The notes under the pieces: generated by a model
What the model was told of the DNA's origin: nothing
Databases searched by the model: none
Seen by the model: the letters and a program-made list of their open reading frames with translations, nothing else
Position numbers and translations under genes: made by a program
Assembly (NCBI GenBank): GCA_029237695.1
Contig: CM055265.1
Coordinates: 42,587,331-42,651,330, forward strand
Source: Conchocele bisecta
Lineage: Eukaryota; Mollusca; Bivalvia; Lucinida; Thyasiridae
Length of the DNA stretch: 64,000 nt
Direction: 5' to 3'
In this document: piece by piece, positions 52,397-62,631 of the stretch
Position numbering within the stretch: position 1 is the stretch's first letter
How the letters are laid out: each line of letters opens with the position of its first letter

Positions 52397-53985
52397 TATA
52401 CTCAACAAAACTAGAAACGTCCCTGTTTTATAGCCGGTGTAGCTCTGTCTATGTATGTACCACATGTTCAAAGTACATGTATTTTAAACCGTGGCGATGT
52501 TCAGAATACGATCGTGAAGAGTTTAGCCGATACACACGGTTTACATAGCGGCCAGTGACCGGAACGTTGATTTCCACTTTTTGCACGTGCACGCTATACT
52601 TGTCATCGATAAGGTGATTCAGTTCATGTCGTACCATTCATGCGATAGGGGCTATTCGGAAAATTAAAAAACTTTTTTAATTTTTCACTGTTTTCGATAT
52701 GCCACGGCTTTCCGAAAACGAGCGAAATCAGGCAATTGGGATGCTTGCGGGTGGGATGGCCGCCAGGGCGGTCGCGCCTCGGTTTGGTTTGCTGTCGGAA
52801 GACGATTGATCGTCTTGCAGCCCGTACCAGCAGACTGGGGCTGTTCACGACTGGCAGCGACCTGGTAGGCCTTGTGTAACGACGGCTAGAGCCGATCGTT
52901 ACATTACGTTAACGCACTTACGTCAACGTCGATTGGCAGCCACCAGTTCACTTGCTAGGCGATACTGTTGTCTCAGGGCAGACCCATTCGCATAACCGTT
53001 TTACGTCGTAACGCCCAACCAATCCGGGCAACGCCGCCCGTACACTGGTCAGATAATGACCCAACGTCACCGTGCTGCCAGACTGTTATGGGCGCGACGT
53101 CATCTTGAACTGGAGAAGGGCTGACTGAACCAGAGTTTTGTTCACCGATGAATCTCGGTTCACAGTTAGTCATGCTGATGGAAGATTACGGGTATCAGGC
53201 GTAAAAATGAAAGATTCACCGATTGTTGCATTGTTGAGAAGAACAGGTTTGGGGGAGGGAGCGTAATGGTCTGGGGTGGGATCATGGGAAAACCGAAGAC
53301 AGATTTGGTTGGGTTGTACAGGGCAACATCAATGCACAACGTTATGTTGCAGATGAAATGCACATGCCTTACCATTTATCCGTCAGCATGGTCCTTGTGT
53401 GACATTGATGCACGACAATGCCGCCCTCACGTAGCCAGGGTCACCACTCAATACTTACAGCAAAACAACGTCGACGTCATGCCATGGCCCGCGGTCTCCC
53501 CGGATCTCAATCCCATTGAGCACATATGGGATGAGCTGGGCCGCAAAGCACGAGCTAACCATCAGATTGACAATGTTCGCAATCTTACACGGGCGTTACA
53601 ACGGGAATGGAGGAATTTGCCCAACGCACTGGTATTGCGTTACGTCACGTCGATGCGGCATAGGATCATTGCATGCATTCATGCAAATGGTGGCCACACT
53701 CGGTACTAACGAGATTTACCGAATTTGCCACATTACTTATTGAAATTCCATCTCTAAACATTAAGTAACACATTTCTGAGTTTTTGTGATTTTTGATTTT
53801 GACCCCTACCGCCCTTGGCCGGTTATCTCTCGAATATTTAACAAGATATCCAAATGCAATTTATTGGCTTTGATACAGAAATGAATGAACTTGTTTTTCC
53901 ATTTTGATTTTTAAAAGTAACCCTTTCGGTTTTTGATGAATCTTTCCTTAAACATGGAGGGACGTTTCTAGTTTTGCTCAGTATA
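52397..53985 (+). mobile_element. Tc1-like (DD34E) DNA transposon
   Basis: The terminal inverted repeats are TATACTCAACAAAACTAGAA and, inverted at the right end, TATACTGAGCAAAACTAGAA, flanked by TA. The size, ~1.59 kb, is standard for Tc1. It contains a broken transposase gene (52699-53709). It lies within the cyclophilin intron. Confidence 0.88.
52699..53709 (+). pseudogene. Tc1-like transposase (broken)
   Basis: The start MPRLSENERNQAIGMLAGGM is an N-terminal helix-turn-helix region. Further on, in shifting frames, are VLFTDESRF (first Asp), GGSVMVWGGI, the second Asp within the MHDNA segment, and PWPAVSPDLNPIEHIWDELG (catalytic Glu). The spacing from second Asp to Glu is 34 residues (DD34E), as in Tc1. 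It ends …NGGHTRY at 53709. Stops and frame shifts near 52807, 53125 and 53425 make it inactive. It would catalyse cut-and-paste at TA sites. Confidence 0.9.
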
Positions 53986-54000
53986 TCATATTTTCTTATT

Positions 54001-54698
54001 ATACCCCCACAAACAAAGTTTTAGGGGGTATATAGGAGTCGGTCGGTCGGTCGGTCGGTCGGTCGGTCGGTCGGTTGGTTGGTGACAGTTGAAGGTCAAA
54101 GGTCAAACCTATTGAAATTCCCTTCCGCTCTATATCTTCTACACCGATGCATGGATTATCAATTGCCTTGGCACAAATGTTTCTCAGGATGAGAAGGTGT
54201 GTCACGATCAATAACCACGCACCTACGTCCAAGGTCAAAGTCACAGTTGAAGGTCAAAGGTCAAACCTATTGCAGGCGGCAGACAGATAAACTGCATAGT
54301 TTGTGTACACCACTCCTCTGAAACCGTTCAGTGGATTGATCTGAAACTATACACAAAAATATCATCCTTTTAACTTAATAGCCATTTTTTCTATTTTTAT
54401 TAAATTGATTCATTGCGTTCCTGACAAACTCGGCACAGAGTTTTTAATCAAAATCATATTAATCCATTACTCGTGTAAGATCCTCTATAACTGATGAATG
54501 AATTTTCAAATGTTTTCAGATTATCTCATTTTCATTGACCACGTACGCAGGCAAAAGGTCAATGTCACATCTCTAAGGCCAGCATTAAATAATGATCATG
54601 AAATTTTTATTCAAACCTATAAAACTCTTCTAATGTTAAGCTATTTGTAAGTCCAACTCTTTGTGGGGGTATTATGATCACTCCTGTGATAGTTCTAG
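54001..54698 (+). repeat. Helitron-like element, ATACCCCCAC type, copy 3
   Basis: It starts ATACCCCCACAAACAAAGTT, with a (GGTC)n tract at 54037-54075 and one core unit. Its unique part is shared with 22200-22653, then GTGGGGGTATTATG. The 3' stem ATCACTCCTGTGAT is followed by AGTTCTAG|T (CTAG 54695-54698). The 5' end begins 16 bp after the Tc1 right end. Confidence 0.75.
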
Positions 54699-54714
54699 TT
54701 TTTCTATGAGACCA

Positions 54715-54905
54715 CATCTTGGTATTTCATTAGAATTGTCCCCAAGGAGACAATTCTAATGAAATACCAAGATGTGTTTTCATTTACAAGCAAACTATTC
54801 AATAAGTGCGGTCTGCTGATATGTAAACAGTAGCGTGATTCTATTTTACACAATTAAAATTTTGAAATACCCAATTGCTCAGAAATGATGGAGTGACAAT
54901 ACTCA
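54715..54905. repeat. Palindrome CTTGGTATTTCATTAGAATT and flanks
   Basis: CTTGGTATTTCATTAGAATT and AATTCTAATGAAATACCAAG are complementary around GTCCCCAAGGAGAC. The same structure and its right flank (GAGTGACAATACTCAATTAC…CTTATCTGGAGCCCTG) occur at 47980-48170. Confidence 0.65.
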
Positions 54906-55079
54906 ATTACTAATTCCTTATCTGGAGCCCTGCAACCAGTATACAGAGCTCCTGATCAGCTTTGTGTTTAAAGCGTACTATGCCCCCTGATTTCAAAATC
55001 ATTGCAAATGCGTTATTCATTTTATTCATTACTAAATAGGGAACAAATGATAAAAAATATAACAAATTTAAACATTCAC

Positions 55080-55265
55080 TTATTTGAGCTGAAAAAAGTT
55101 TTTGCAGCTCAACTAAGTAAATTTTCAACTTTATGACAGTAATTTCACTACTCAATTTGAAAATCAATGCGCATTTTCACATTGCTGTGCATATTTTGTA
55201 CTCCCACTTTTGATAATCAATGCGTATTCAGCTAAAATAATTGCGTAAAATATCTGGAGCTCTCA
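55080..55265. repeat. Dispersed repeat shared with 38025-38235
   Basis: See the partner copy. Here the order is AACTAAGTAAATTTTCAACT … TGTACTCCCACTTTTGATAA … ATCTGGAGCTC, i.e. inverse orientation. Confidence 0.6.
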
Positions 55266-55320
55266 GTATAGTCACTGATCAGCCTGTGCATCCGGGCAGT
55301 CTGGGCCTACAGTGGGGTCA

Positions 55321-55397
55321 TGTGTAAGTGCACACACGAACGAACACGACAGGTTGGAACCAACCTGTCGTGTTCGTTCATGTGTGCACTTACACGC
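55321..55397. repeat. Perfect 30+ bp hairpin
   Basis: GTGTAAGTGCACACACGAAC…GACAGGTTGG is complementary to CCAACCTGTC…GTGCACTTACAC around AA, with one short difference. No loop of note is present. Confidence 0.75.
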
Positions 55398-55584
55398 TGA
55401 CCCCACTTTATGCTTGTCTCCATTCAGTCATGGAACTCGCTTTACTGACAATAAAACAATTAGTGTAGATGATAATCTAACTGTTGACTGTGCAAGATGA
55501 TTAGGGTCTTCAATTGTTGCAAAAGTCTTGGGGTACATTTTCTTAGTCGGTTGCCCAGAAACTCCTGGTACAGTAATTTCCTGT

Positions 55585-55765
55585 CTGTCACAGGTGGAAG
55601 ACTCGAACCTGTGACATAAAAATTGCCCAATGAAAAATCCAATTACCTTACCCATCTGTTGTTGTTATATAACATAAGTTACAGTACCACAACATTGTTA
55701 TATAACATATTAACATACAGAACGACAACAGGTGGGTTGGGTAACGGGATGATTTTTTTTAACCC
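55585..55765. repeat. Foldback relative of 23865-24045
   Basis: ACAGGTGGAAGACTCGAACC at the left end, and CAGGTGGGTTGGGTAACGGG with ATGATTTTT at the right. Inside are two TTGTTATATAACAT palindromes. AGACTCGAACC is a reversed B-box-like sequence, so part may be SINE-derived. Confidence 0.55.
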
Positions 55766-55952
55766 TTCCAACACTACAGGCCTGTATAGTGGTGTTGGCA
55801 AACAGTGTAGATCCAGATGAGCTGGCCCGGCTCGTAATGAGCCGTCTCATCAGGATCTGCATTTTTAACCAATAATTTTGATTTTTTTTGAGAACAAAAA
55901 CACCCCCTTTTCATAAATGGACTAGTCTGAACAGTTTGATAGTTTGATAATT

Positions 55953-56084
55953 AGGGCCCCGCCGAGAATCGGCGATTCCCTATAGGATTTGCCCTGTCCA
56001 TCCATCCATCTGTCCGTCCGTCTGTCTGTGAGTTTCTGAAATAACCTATAGGGGCCCGAAGTGGTTCGAGACCACATTTTCTAG
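55953..56084 (+). repeat. Short Helitron-like element (132 bp)
   Basis: It starts AGGGCCCCGCCGAGAATCGG, has TCCATCCATCTGTCCGTCCG, then the stem GTGGT-TCGAG-ACCAC and ATTTTCTAG|T (CTAG 56081-56084). It shows the minimal set of ends without a core. Confidence 0.65.
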
Positions 56085-56094
56085 TTGTCCTCTG

Positions 56095-56250
56095 CTGTTG
56101 TTTTATATTTTGTCTTATGTCTCAATAATAAAAACATGGTTTGACAGCACTTTAGAATCATTTCCATTGGAAATGATTCTAAGATGCTATCAAACCATGT
56201 TTGTGATGAGAACATTAGACTTTAAAATATTTGATTCAGCATTGTAAGGG
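56095..56250. repeat. Foldback MITE family FB3, copy 5
   Basis: TTTGACAGCACTTTAGAATC … GATTCTAAGATGCTATCAAA around ATTTCCATTGGAAAT. Confidence 0.75.
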
Positions 56251-56344
56251 TTAAAGGCACTGTGACTCAGGTATGCAAAAATAGTTATGAGATACGTATT
56301 TAAAGTAAAACATTTAATTGCAGGTCCGCATTATTTTTCAAAAA

Positions 56345-56448
56345 CATGGTTATTTGACTTTGTGAGCAGTGTAGTTCCAGATCAGCCCGCGTATCACTGA
56401 TACGCGGGCTGATCTGGAACTACACTGCTCACAAAGTCAAATAACCAT
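56345..56448. repeat. Perfect hairpin GACTTTGTGAGCAGTGTAGT
   Basis: Arms of ~45 bp (GGTTATTTGACTTTGTGAGC … and complement) meet at CGCGTATCACTGATACGCG, with no mismatch seen in the inner 40 bp. Confidence 0.8.
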
Positions 56449-56529
56449 TTTTCCTTCCGACACATCATTCATTTTCAGGATCTGACAATCCTGGACTGCA
56501 CTGCTCACAATGCATAGCTAGCTTGATAA

Positions 56530-56660
56530 ATTATGGGTAGAGCATTGGAAATCCTAATATATTGGATTTCAATACCCGGGATCGTGGGTTCAATCAACAC
56601 CTTAGGCATGAAAAATAAAAAATACTTTCACTGCATTTCCAGGACACATCTCTATCAAAT
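56530..56660 (+). repeat. tRNA-derived SINE-like sequence
   Basis: TGGGTAGAGCATTGG (A box) and GATCGTGGGTTCAATC (B box) are ~50 bp apart, followed by an AT-rich body. The middle is not a valid anticodon arm. Confidence 0.55.
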
Positions 56661-56679
56661 GAGATATGAAACCAAAGTC

Positions 56680-57642
56680 AGGCGCGGATCCAGGATTTCG
56701 GTTACGGGGGGGGGGGGGGGCGTAACTATTTTGCAATACTTGACTATATTATGCTCGTTCGATAATATAGTCAAGTATTGCAAAATAGTCGAACGAGCGG
56801 AGCTCCGGATAGCGCTAGGGGAATTTTTTGAAATCTACATCGCATTTCTTGTGTTCTGGCGTATTTTGGAGCAAAAATATTGACACTGTCACAGTATGTT
56901 TAGACATGATTTTTGTCGTGCCCGCTTGCGGAAAGCGCGATATAGTCGGCACTTTGGCGTACGTACGTGTGTCCGGTTAAAGTTTTTGGTTAAGTTGTTT
57001 GGTTAAGTTTTTTGGTTAAAGTTTTTGGTTGAGTTCTTTGGTTGAAGTTTTTGGTTAAGTTTTTTGGTTAAAGTTTTTCGTTATACTATATCTCTGCAAC
57101 TGCTTTGCCCATTACCTTGAAACTTCGCACGGGTGTTTATCATCATCTATATTTTCATTCTACCCCCCTCCTGTGCGGCCCCTGTGCCCAATGTCAAGGT
57201 CAAATTACTTTGAAGTTTTTGGTTAAGTTTTTGGTTAAGTTTTTTGGTTAAAGTTTTTCATTATACTATATCTCTGCAACTGCTTTGCCCATTACCTTGA
57301 AACTTCACATGGGTGTTTATCATCATCTGTATTTTCATTCTACCCCACTCCCGTGCGGCCCCTGTGCCCAATGTCAAGGTCAAATTAAGTTTTTTGGTTA
57401 AGTTTTTCGTTATACTATATCTTTTTTTTTAGTGTCCATGCCTCGCCACAAGGCGCGACATGCAGGCCGCGGCCATCTAGTTGATTGAAAATGTTTAAAT
57501 TTTGAAACAATAAGACAACGACCGAAAAATGCATGGAATACATGGCACTTGGCATGAAACATGCCTTGTAACTTGTAAAAAATCTTTGCTCGGCGAAATT
57601 TAGGGGGAGCGCCCCCCCTCCCCCCCCCTGAATCCGCCCATG
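56680..57642. repeat. Element with GGCGGATCCAGG-type ends, split by a Helitron
   Basis: The left end CAGGCGCGGATCCAGGATTT, followed by a G run, is mirrored at 57600-57642 by a C run and CCTGAATCCGCCCATG. A perfect foldback (GACTATTTTGCAATACTTGA, 56725-56800) lies near the left end. The segment between is occupied by the Helitron-like element 56916-57480. The family is uncertain; ends of this type are common in hAT-like MITEs. Confidence 0.5.
56916..57480 (+). repeat. Non-autonomous Helitron, complete ends, copy 1
   Basis: The 5' end is TCGTGCCCGCTTGCGGAAAG. TTTTTGGTTAAG repeats and two ~170 bp core units (CATTACCTTGAAACTTC…CCCAATGTCAAGGTCAAATT) follow. The 3' stem GGCCGCGGCC is followed by ATCTAG|T. 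TC at the start and CTAG at the end with a stem ~5 bp before it are the classic Helitron signs. Confidence 0.8.
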
Positions 57643-58237
57643 CAAGTTCCCATATCTATAAGATCGTAGCCGTTACTAGGGACGTTAAAACAATTTTCAG
57701 CACCACAGACCTGTATAGTGCTATTGGCAAATAGTTTAGATCCAGATGAGCCAGCCTGTGACATCTTGTCAGGATCTGCACTTTTTGCCAGTAATTTTCA
57801 GTTTTTGAGAACAAAAGTCACCCTCTTTTCATTAATGTACTAGTCTGAAAATCATTTTGTGATGATTGGATTGGTTGCAAAATTAGCATATCAAAATTCA
57901 AACCAGTTTCTTAGGGGTGAAAGGGTTAAACCATTTGTCCTTTTCTCCACTGCTTGCCATGTCAATAAACAGAGGATCTTACATGAGTGATGATATTTAT
58001 TGAACAAGTTTACTGATTCCATAAGAAATGAGGCTATGTCGAGTTTCTTATGATATCAGTTAACAAATTTAATGCTAGATTCTATTTATTCTATAAGCAC
58101 ATCACAATATGTTGAAGCTGTAATGACCACCTAGCTTGCTTTCTGTAACGGCCTCATTTGCATATTTAATCACTAGTGTATTACGGTATGCTTTTTATTG
58201 CACTGTGTTATTACACTGTGGAAGGTTTATTTTATGC

Positions 58238-58560
58238 AATAATTCCAGCACAAAAATATTTACACAATTCCCTAACATTTGATTGGCCCGTAGCAAGTCT
58301 CTGTCCAAAATTTATATCCCAGTAAACTCCCACACCGAACTACTTTCCGTAACCGTGAGGCGCAGTTAAAATAATTCTTAAGAAAACGGAAAATAAACAC
58401 ATTTTCTTGATGAATTTATTTCAAATGCTGGAATTATAAGGAATGAATGGCCTTTTTGTCGAATCGGGGATATAAACTTCCGGCCTTCGTCCAGTATTCC
58501 CGCGACTTTTCCAAGTTTATACCCCGATAAATTCCACAAAAATGCCATTCATTCCTATAA
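58238..58560. repeat. FB2 parts A and B, copy 3
   Basis: Part A 58238-58439 is complete. Part B 58440-58560 has lost the left half of its central palindrome. It ends 38 bp before the last cyclophilin exon. Confidence 0.7.
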
Positions 58561-58598
58561 TAAACCCATTTTCCTCATGGAGAGTCAATAATTTTCAG

Positions 58599-58843
58599 GA
58601 CCTGATACGAATGGATCCCAATTCTTCATCGCTACTGTCGACACAGATTGGCTCGATGGACATCATGTCGTGTTTGGTAAAGTCGTCGGCGGAATGAATG
58701 TTGTCAAGAAACTAGAATCTGTGCCAAGTGATTCGATGGACCGGCCTATAACAGTGTGCATCATCGCGGACAGCGGCACGCTAAGCACACATCCTTTAAT
58801 GAACAGCCAGGTGGAATTGGTGGAGTCTGTTGTACCCGAATAA
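58599..58843 (+). CDS. Cyclophilin last coding exon
   Basis: Preceded by TAATTTTCAG. It continues the 48207-48326 exon in phase (…[20 protein letters not shown]). Active-site residues of the family are present: Gln and Phe of GSQFF, and Trp, Leu and His of [24 protein letters not shown] and [11 protein letters not shown] complete the fold. A 21-residue tail ([20 protein letters not shown] then E) goes beyond the usual end. No retention signal is seen. The frame is intact, so the gene is probably functional. Confidence 0.95.
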
Positions 58844-58844
58844 A
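58839..58844 (+). terminator. AATAAA poly(A) signal overlapping the stop codon
   Basis: GAATAAAG contains both the TAA stop (58841-58843) and a canonical AATAAA. GTGTTCAATAATGTGTGTTTG, a GT-rich element suited to cleavage, follows 15-30 bp downstream. If used, the 3' UTR would be only ~15-25 nt. A second AATAAT lies at 58862. Confidence 0.5.
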
Positions 58845-58885
58845 GTTGGTAACCTGTGTTCAATAATGTGTGTTTGATCCTCATT

Positions 58886-59300
58886 ATTATAGGAATGAAT
58901 GGCCTTTTTGTGGAATTTATCGGGGTAACTTGGAAAAGCCACTTTCGCATTTGGCGATAAAAATAAACAATTGGCAATAAAAAATTACCAATTTTCAAAA
59001 AAAAAAAAAAAAATATTTTTTTTTACGAAAATTGTAATTTTTTATCGCCAATTGTTTATTTTTATCCTATTGGTTATTTATAGGAATGAAACCTTTTTGT
59101 GGAATTTATCGGGGTAAACTTGGAAAAGTCGCGGAAAAAAAAAAGGAAAAACGGACCGAAGGCCGGAAGGCCTCGTCCAGTATTCCCGCGACTTTTCCAA
59201 GTTTATATCCCCGATAAATTCCACAAAAAGGCCATTCATTCCTTATAATTCCAGGATTTGAAATAAATTCATCAAGAAAATGTGTTTATTTTCCTCTGTG
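58886..59300. repeat. FB2 copy 4, rearranged with inserted palindrome
   Basis: The part B start (58886-58935) is interrupted by a GGCGATAAAAATAAACAATT…AATTGTTTATTTTTATC foldback (58944-59065). It then restarts (59078 on) and continues to a truncated part A. Confidence 0.6.
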
Positions 59301-59329
59301 TTCAATAATGTGTGTTTCATCCTCATTAT

Positions 59330-60597
59330 ACCCCCGTCATAGTCGGAAGTATGTCGAGAGGTTTTCGTATTTCTATTCGTCCGTCCGTCCATCTGTAAGA
59401 TTTGCGTATGGAATCTGGTTTATGATCAGTGTGTTAATCATAAGCCTTGTTCATGATTTACACATACGTGTATAAATACACACATTCAGCCCTGTTCATG
59501 ATACCTGATTTACACACATGTGTATGAATACACACATAAGTATAATTACTCACGCATTTGAATAGGTATGTAAATTTACGTATGGAGAAAATTTGCATCG
59601 AGTCTGCAGGTAGTGCAAAAGTAAATTTACGTAGCATACAAATGTAGTAATTAGGACATTCTTATTTTTTCTGGTCTATTTTAACGTACTAGTATGCATG
59701 AAGACGTGTAGTTGCATTGAAAACTTATTGAAAGATGGTTTTCTTTATTGACAATACTATTTATTAAAACAAAAAAACATTGCTAGAACCAAACACACAC
59801 AGTGCAACCAGATAATTTTTTTTAATCTTACCGGAAAGTGGATAAAACTTACCACATGCTGTGATGAAAGTTAAGCACATGTTTTCCAACATTTCTAGCA
59901 TCTATAATAGGTTACTCACACGTTTGGTAAGGACATATACTAGTAATTGAATTTACAACCATTTTGAAATACAGATTTTGTTTCTCTTGAGTTTTGTAAA
60001 TGCGATAAAGAAACAAGCACGCATAGACCGTGTTTCGTTATCGGATTTACAAACCTCTAGGGAAATAGTAATAGTAACTGCTTGCTGAATAAATTATACA
60101 TGTATATTCTTACCAAATATGCACATATCCTATTCTAAATGCAAGAAATGTAAATATTATACTGTCATCACAGCATCTTCGTGTTCAGTTTTATCCACTC
60201 TCTGGTAAGATGCATCAAGACGTTGGAACTTTGAACAATGGAAAATGCGTATGAAATCACATTCTAAAAATGATAACGTAACGGCATCATGTTAATGTCT
60301 TGAAGGAAATATTTCTCAGAAATCTAGGTAAATCACTGGGTAGCGTGCCATAGAACAATTTATCCGGTTGCATCGTGTGAAACAAGGATAGAGAATTGAA
60401 CGGTTAAAAGTTTAAACGTTAATGCATACTTTGCACATATTCCACTTTTTGTCCATCGTGTCTTACATATTTGTACTGGTTATAATTGTGTTAAAGGATC
60501 ATTTTCATAACACACTTAAAGTAAAGTAAACAAACATAAACAATTACATGTGTGTCTGGTGAGAATCTTTAACTTATATAAGTATAACCTTTTTGTC
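59330..60597. other. No gene seen; truncated Helitron-like 5' end at 59330
   Basis: ATTATACCCCCGTCATAGTC then CGTCCGTCCGTCCATCTG looks like a 5' end without a matching 3' end. The rest holds ACACATACGTGTAT-type inverted bits and no coding features. Confidence 0.4.
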
Positions 60598-60946
60598 TTA
60601 TAATTCCAGCACAAAAATATTTACACAATTCTCTAACATTTGATTGGCCCGTAGTAAGTCTCTGTCCAAAATTTATATCCCAGTAAACTCCCACGCCGAA
60701 CTACTTTCCGTGACCGTGAGGCGCAGTTAAAATAATTCTTAAGAAAACGGAAAATAAACACATTTTGTTGATGAATTCATTTCAAATGCTGGAATTATAA
60801 GGAATGAATGGCCTTTTTGTTAAATTTATCGGGGATATAAACTTGGAAAAGCTTGTCGTGGGAATACTGGACGAGGCCTTCCGGCCTTCGTCCAGTATTC
60901 CCGCGACTTTTCCAAGTTTATACCCCGATAAATTCCACAAAAATAC
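60598..60946. repeat. FB2 parts A and B, copy 5
   Basis: Part A 60598-60800 is complete. Part B is truncated on the right, where Helitron core sequence (ACCTTGAAACTTCACATGGG) takes over. Confidence 0.7.
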
Positions 60947-61377
60947 CTTGAAACTTCACATGGGTATTTATCATCATCCATATTTTCATTCTACCCTCAC
61001 CCGTGCGGCCCCTGTGCCCAATGTCAAGGTCAAATTACTTTGAAGTTTTTGGTTAAAGTTTTTGGTTAAAGTTTTTTCATGTACTATATCTATGCACCTA
61101 CTTTGCCCATTACCTTGAACCTTCACATGCCTGTGCACGGGTGGCCCCTGTGCCCAATGTCAAGGTCAAATTACTTTGAAGTTTTTGGTTAAAGTTTTTG
61201 GTTAATGTTTTTTCATGTACTGTATCTCTGCACCTGCTTTGCCCATTACCTTGAAACTTCACATGGATGTTTATCATCATCTATATTTTCATTTTACCCT
61301 GCTCCCGTGCGGCCCCTGTGCCCAATGACAAGGTCTAATTACTTTGAAATTTTTAGTTACAGTTTTTTGTTAATGTT
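60947..61377 (+). repeat. Helitron core-repeat fragment
   Basis: Two to three units of the CATTACCTTGAAACTTC…CCCAATGTCAAGGTCAAATT type without ends, directly before a complete element of the same family. Confidence 0.65.
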
Positions 61378-61378
61378 T

Positions 61379-62026
61379 TGTCGCGACCGCTTGCGGAAAG
61401 CGCGATATAGTCGGCACTTTGGCGTACGTACGTACGTACGTGTGTCCGGTTAAAGTTTTTGGTTAAGTTTTTTTGGTTAAAGTTTTTTGATTTTTATACT
61501 ATATCTGCAAACTTGGCTTTGCCCATTACCTTGAAACTTCACATGGGTGTTTATCATCATCTATATTTTCATTCTACACCCCTCCCATGCGGCCCCTGTT
61601 CCCAATGTCAAGGTCAAATTACTTTCAAGTTTTTTGTTAAAGTTTTTTGGTTAAAGTTTTTCGTTATACTATATCTCTGCAACTGCTTCGCCCATTACCT
61701 TGAAACTTCACATGGGTGTTTAACATCATCCATATTTTCATTCTACCCCCACCCGTGCGGCACCTGTGCCCAATGTCAAGGTCAAATTACTTTGAAGTTT
61801 TTGGTTAAAGTTTTTGGTTAAGGTTTTTTCATGTACTATATCTATGCACCTTGTTTGCCCATTACCTTGAACCTTCACATGCCTGTTTATCATCATCCAT
61901 ATTTTCATTCTACGTACGTGTGTCCGGTTAAAGTTTTTTGGTTAAAGTTTTTCTGTCTACTGTATCTCTTTTTTTAGTGTCCATTGCCTCGCCCCAAGGC
62001 GCGACATGCAGGCCACGGCCATCTAG
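61379..62026 (+). repeat. Non-autonomous Helitron, complete ends, copy 2
   Basis: The 5' end is TCGCGACCGCTTGCGGAAAG, followed by an (ACGT)n tract. Three core units lie inside, one lacking its middle. The 3' stem GGCCACGGCC is followed by ATCTAG|T (CTAG 62023-62026). It is the same family as 56916-57480. The 120-codon open frame at 61459-61821 is repeat-derived. Confidence 0.8.
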
Positions 62027-62049
62027 TTTATTGTAAATATTCATTTTTG

Positions 62050-62220
62050 ATTTTGAGATTTTCCCCCCATTGGTACATGTACTTGAACATGGACATGTAC
62101 TTGTACAGGTAATATATGGGATTTAGTACCAAACCTGTTGACCTGGCGTTAAATGACCTTAGCTCTTGATAGGCCGTTAAACCCCAACAAACAAACAAAC
62201 AAACAAACAAACAAACATAC
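62050..62220 (+). repeat. SINE-like 3' tail with (CAAA)n
   Basis: GTTGACCTGGCGTTAAATGA…GATAGGCCGTTAAACCCCAA leads into (CAAA)8 at 62188-62218. This is a typical mollusc SINE tail. No 5' tRNA part is visible. Confidence 0.55.
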
Positions 62221-62254
62221 CTGGTCTAGTCAGTTTTATTCAGCCTCTTATTAT

Positions 62255-62500
62255 ATATGGCTGTGACTGGAGAAATGGGGCTTTGGGTTGTTTTGCGACG
62301 AGTGTAGATCCAGATCAGCCTGTACCTCCGCACAGTCTAATCAGAATCTACACTGTTCGCCATTCCATCAATGAATCACCCATCATGCTTCTACCAAGCA
62401 ATATAGATTGTTATCAGGCTACAGTAGTGTGCTATTCGATCAGGAGTTACACTGGTCACAAATCCCATAAGCCTCATTTATCCAGTCACAGCTACATATT
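62255..62500. repeat. Foldback family FB4, copy 3
   Basis: ATGGCTGTGACTGGAGAAAT at the left and TTATCCAGTCACAGCTACAT at the right, with degraded GTGTAGATCCAGATCAG inside. Confidence 0.7.
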
Positions 62501-62631
62501 AAATATTTTTTTCTAGTATGTATTCAAATGATCTCTAAATCAATCGGTTTTCTTGGGTGGGCCAGCGGCTCAGCCTATCAAACTGTCTGATTGTGACTCA
62601 GCTCTAATTTTACATGTACATACTGCTCACT

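Larger units (their letters stand above)
48327..58598 (+). other. ~10.3 kb cyclophilin intron filled with transposons
   Basis: It begins GTAAGATG and ends AATTTTCAG. It contains three Helitron-like elements, a core-repeat element, a Tc1 transposon and many foldbacks, listed separately. All are non-host sequence, which explains the length. Confidence 0.85.
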
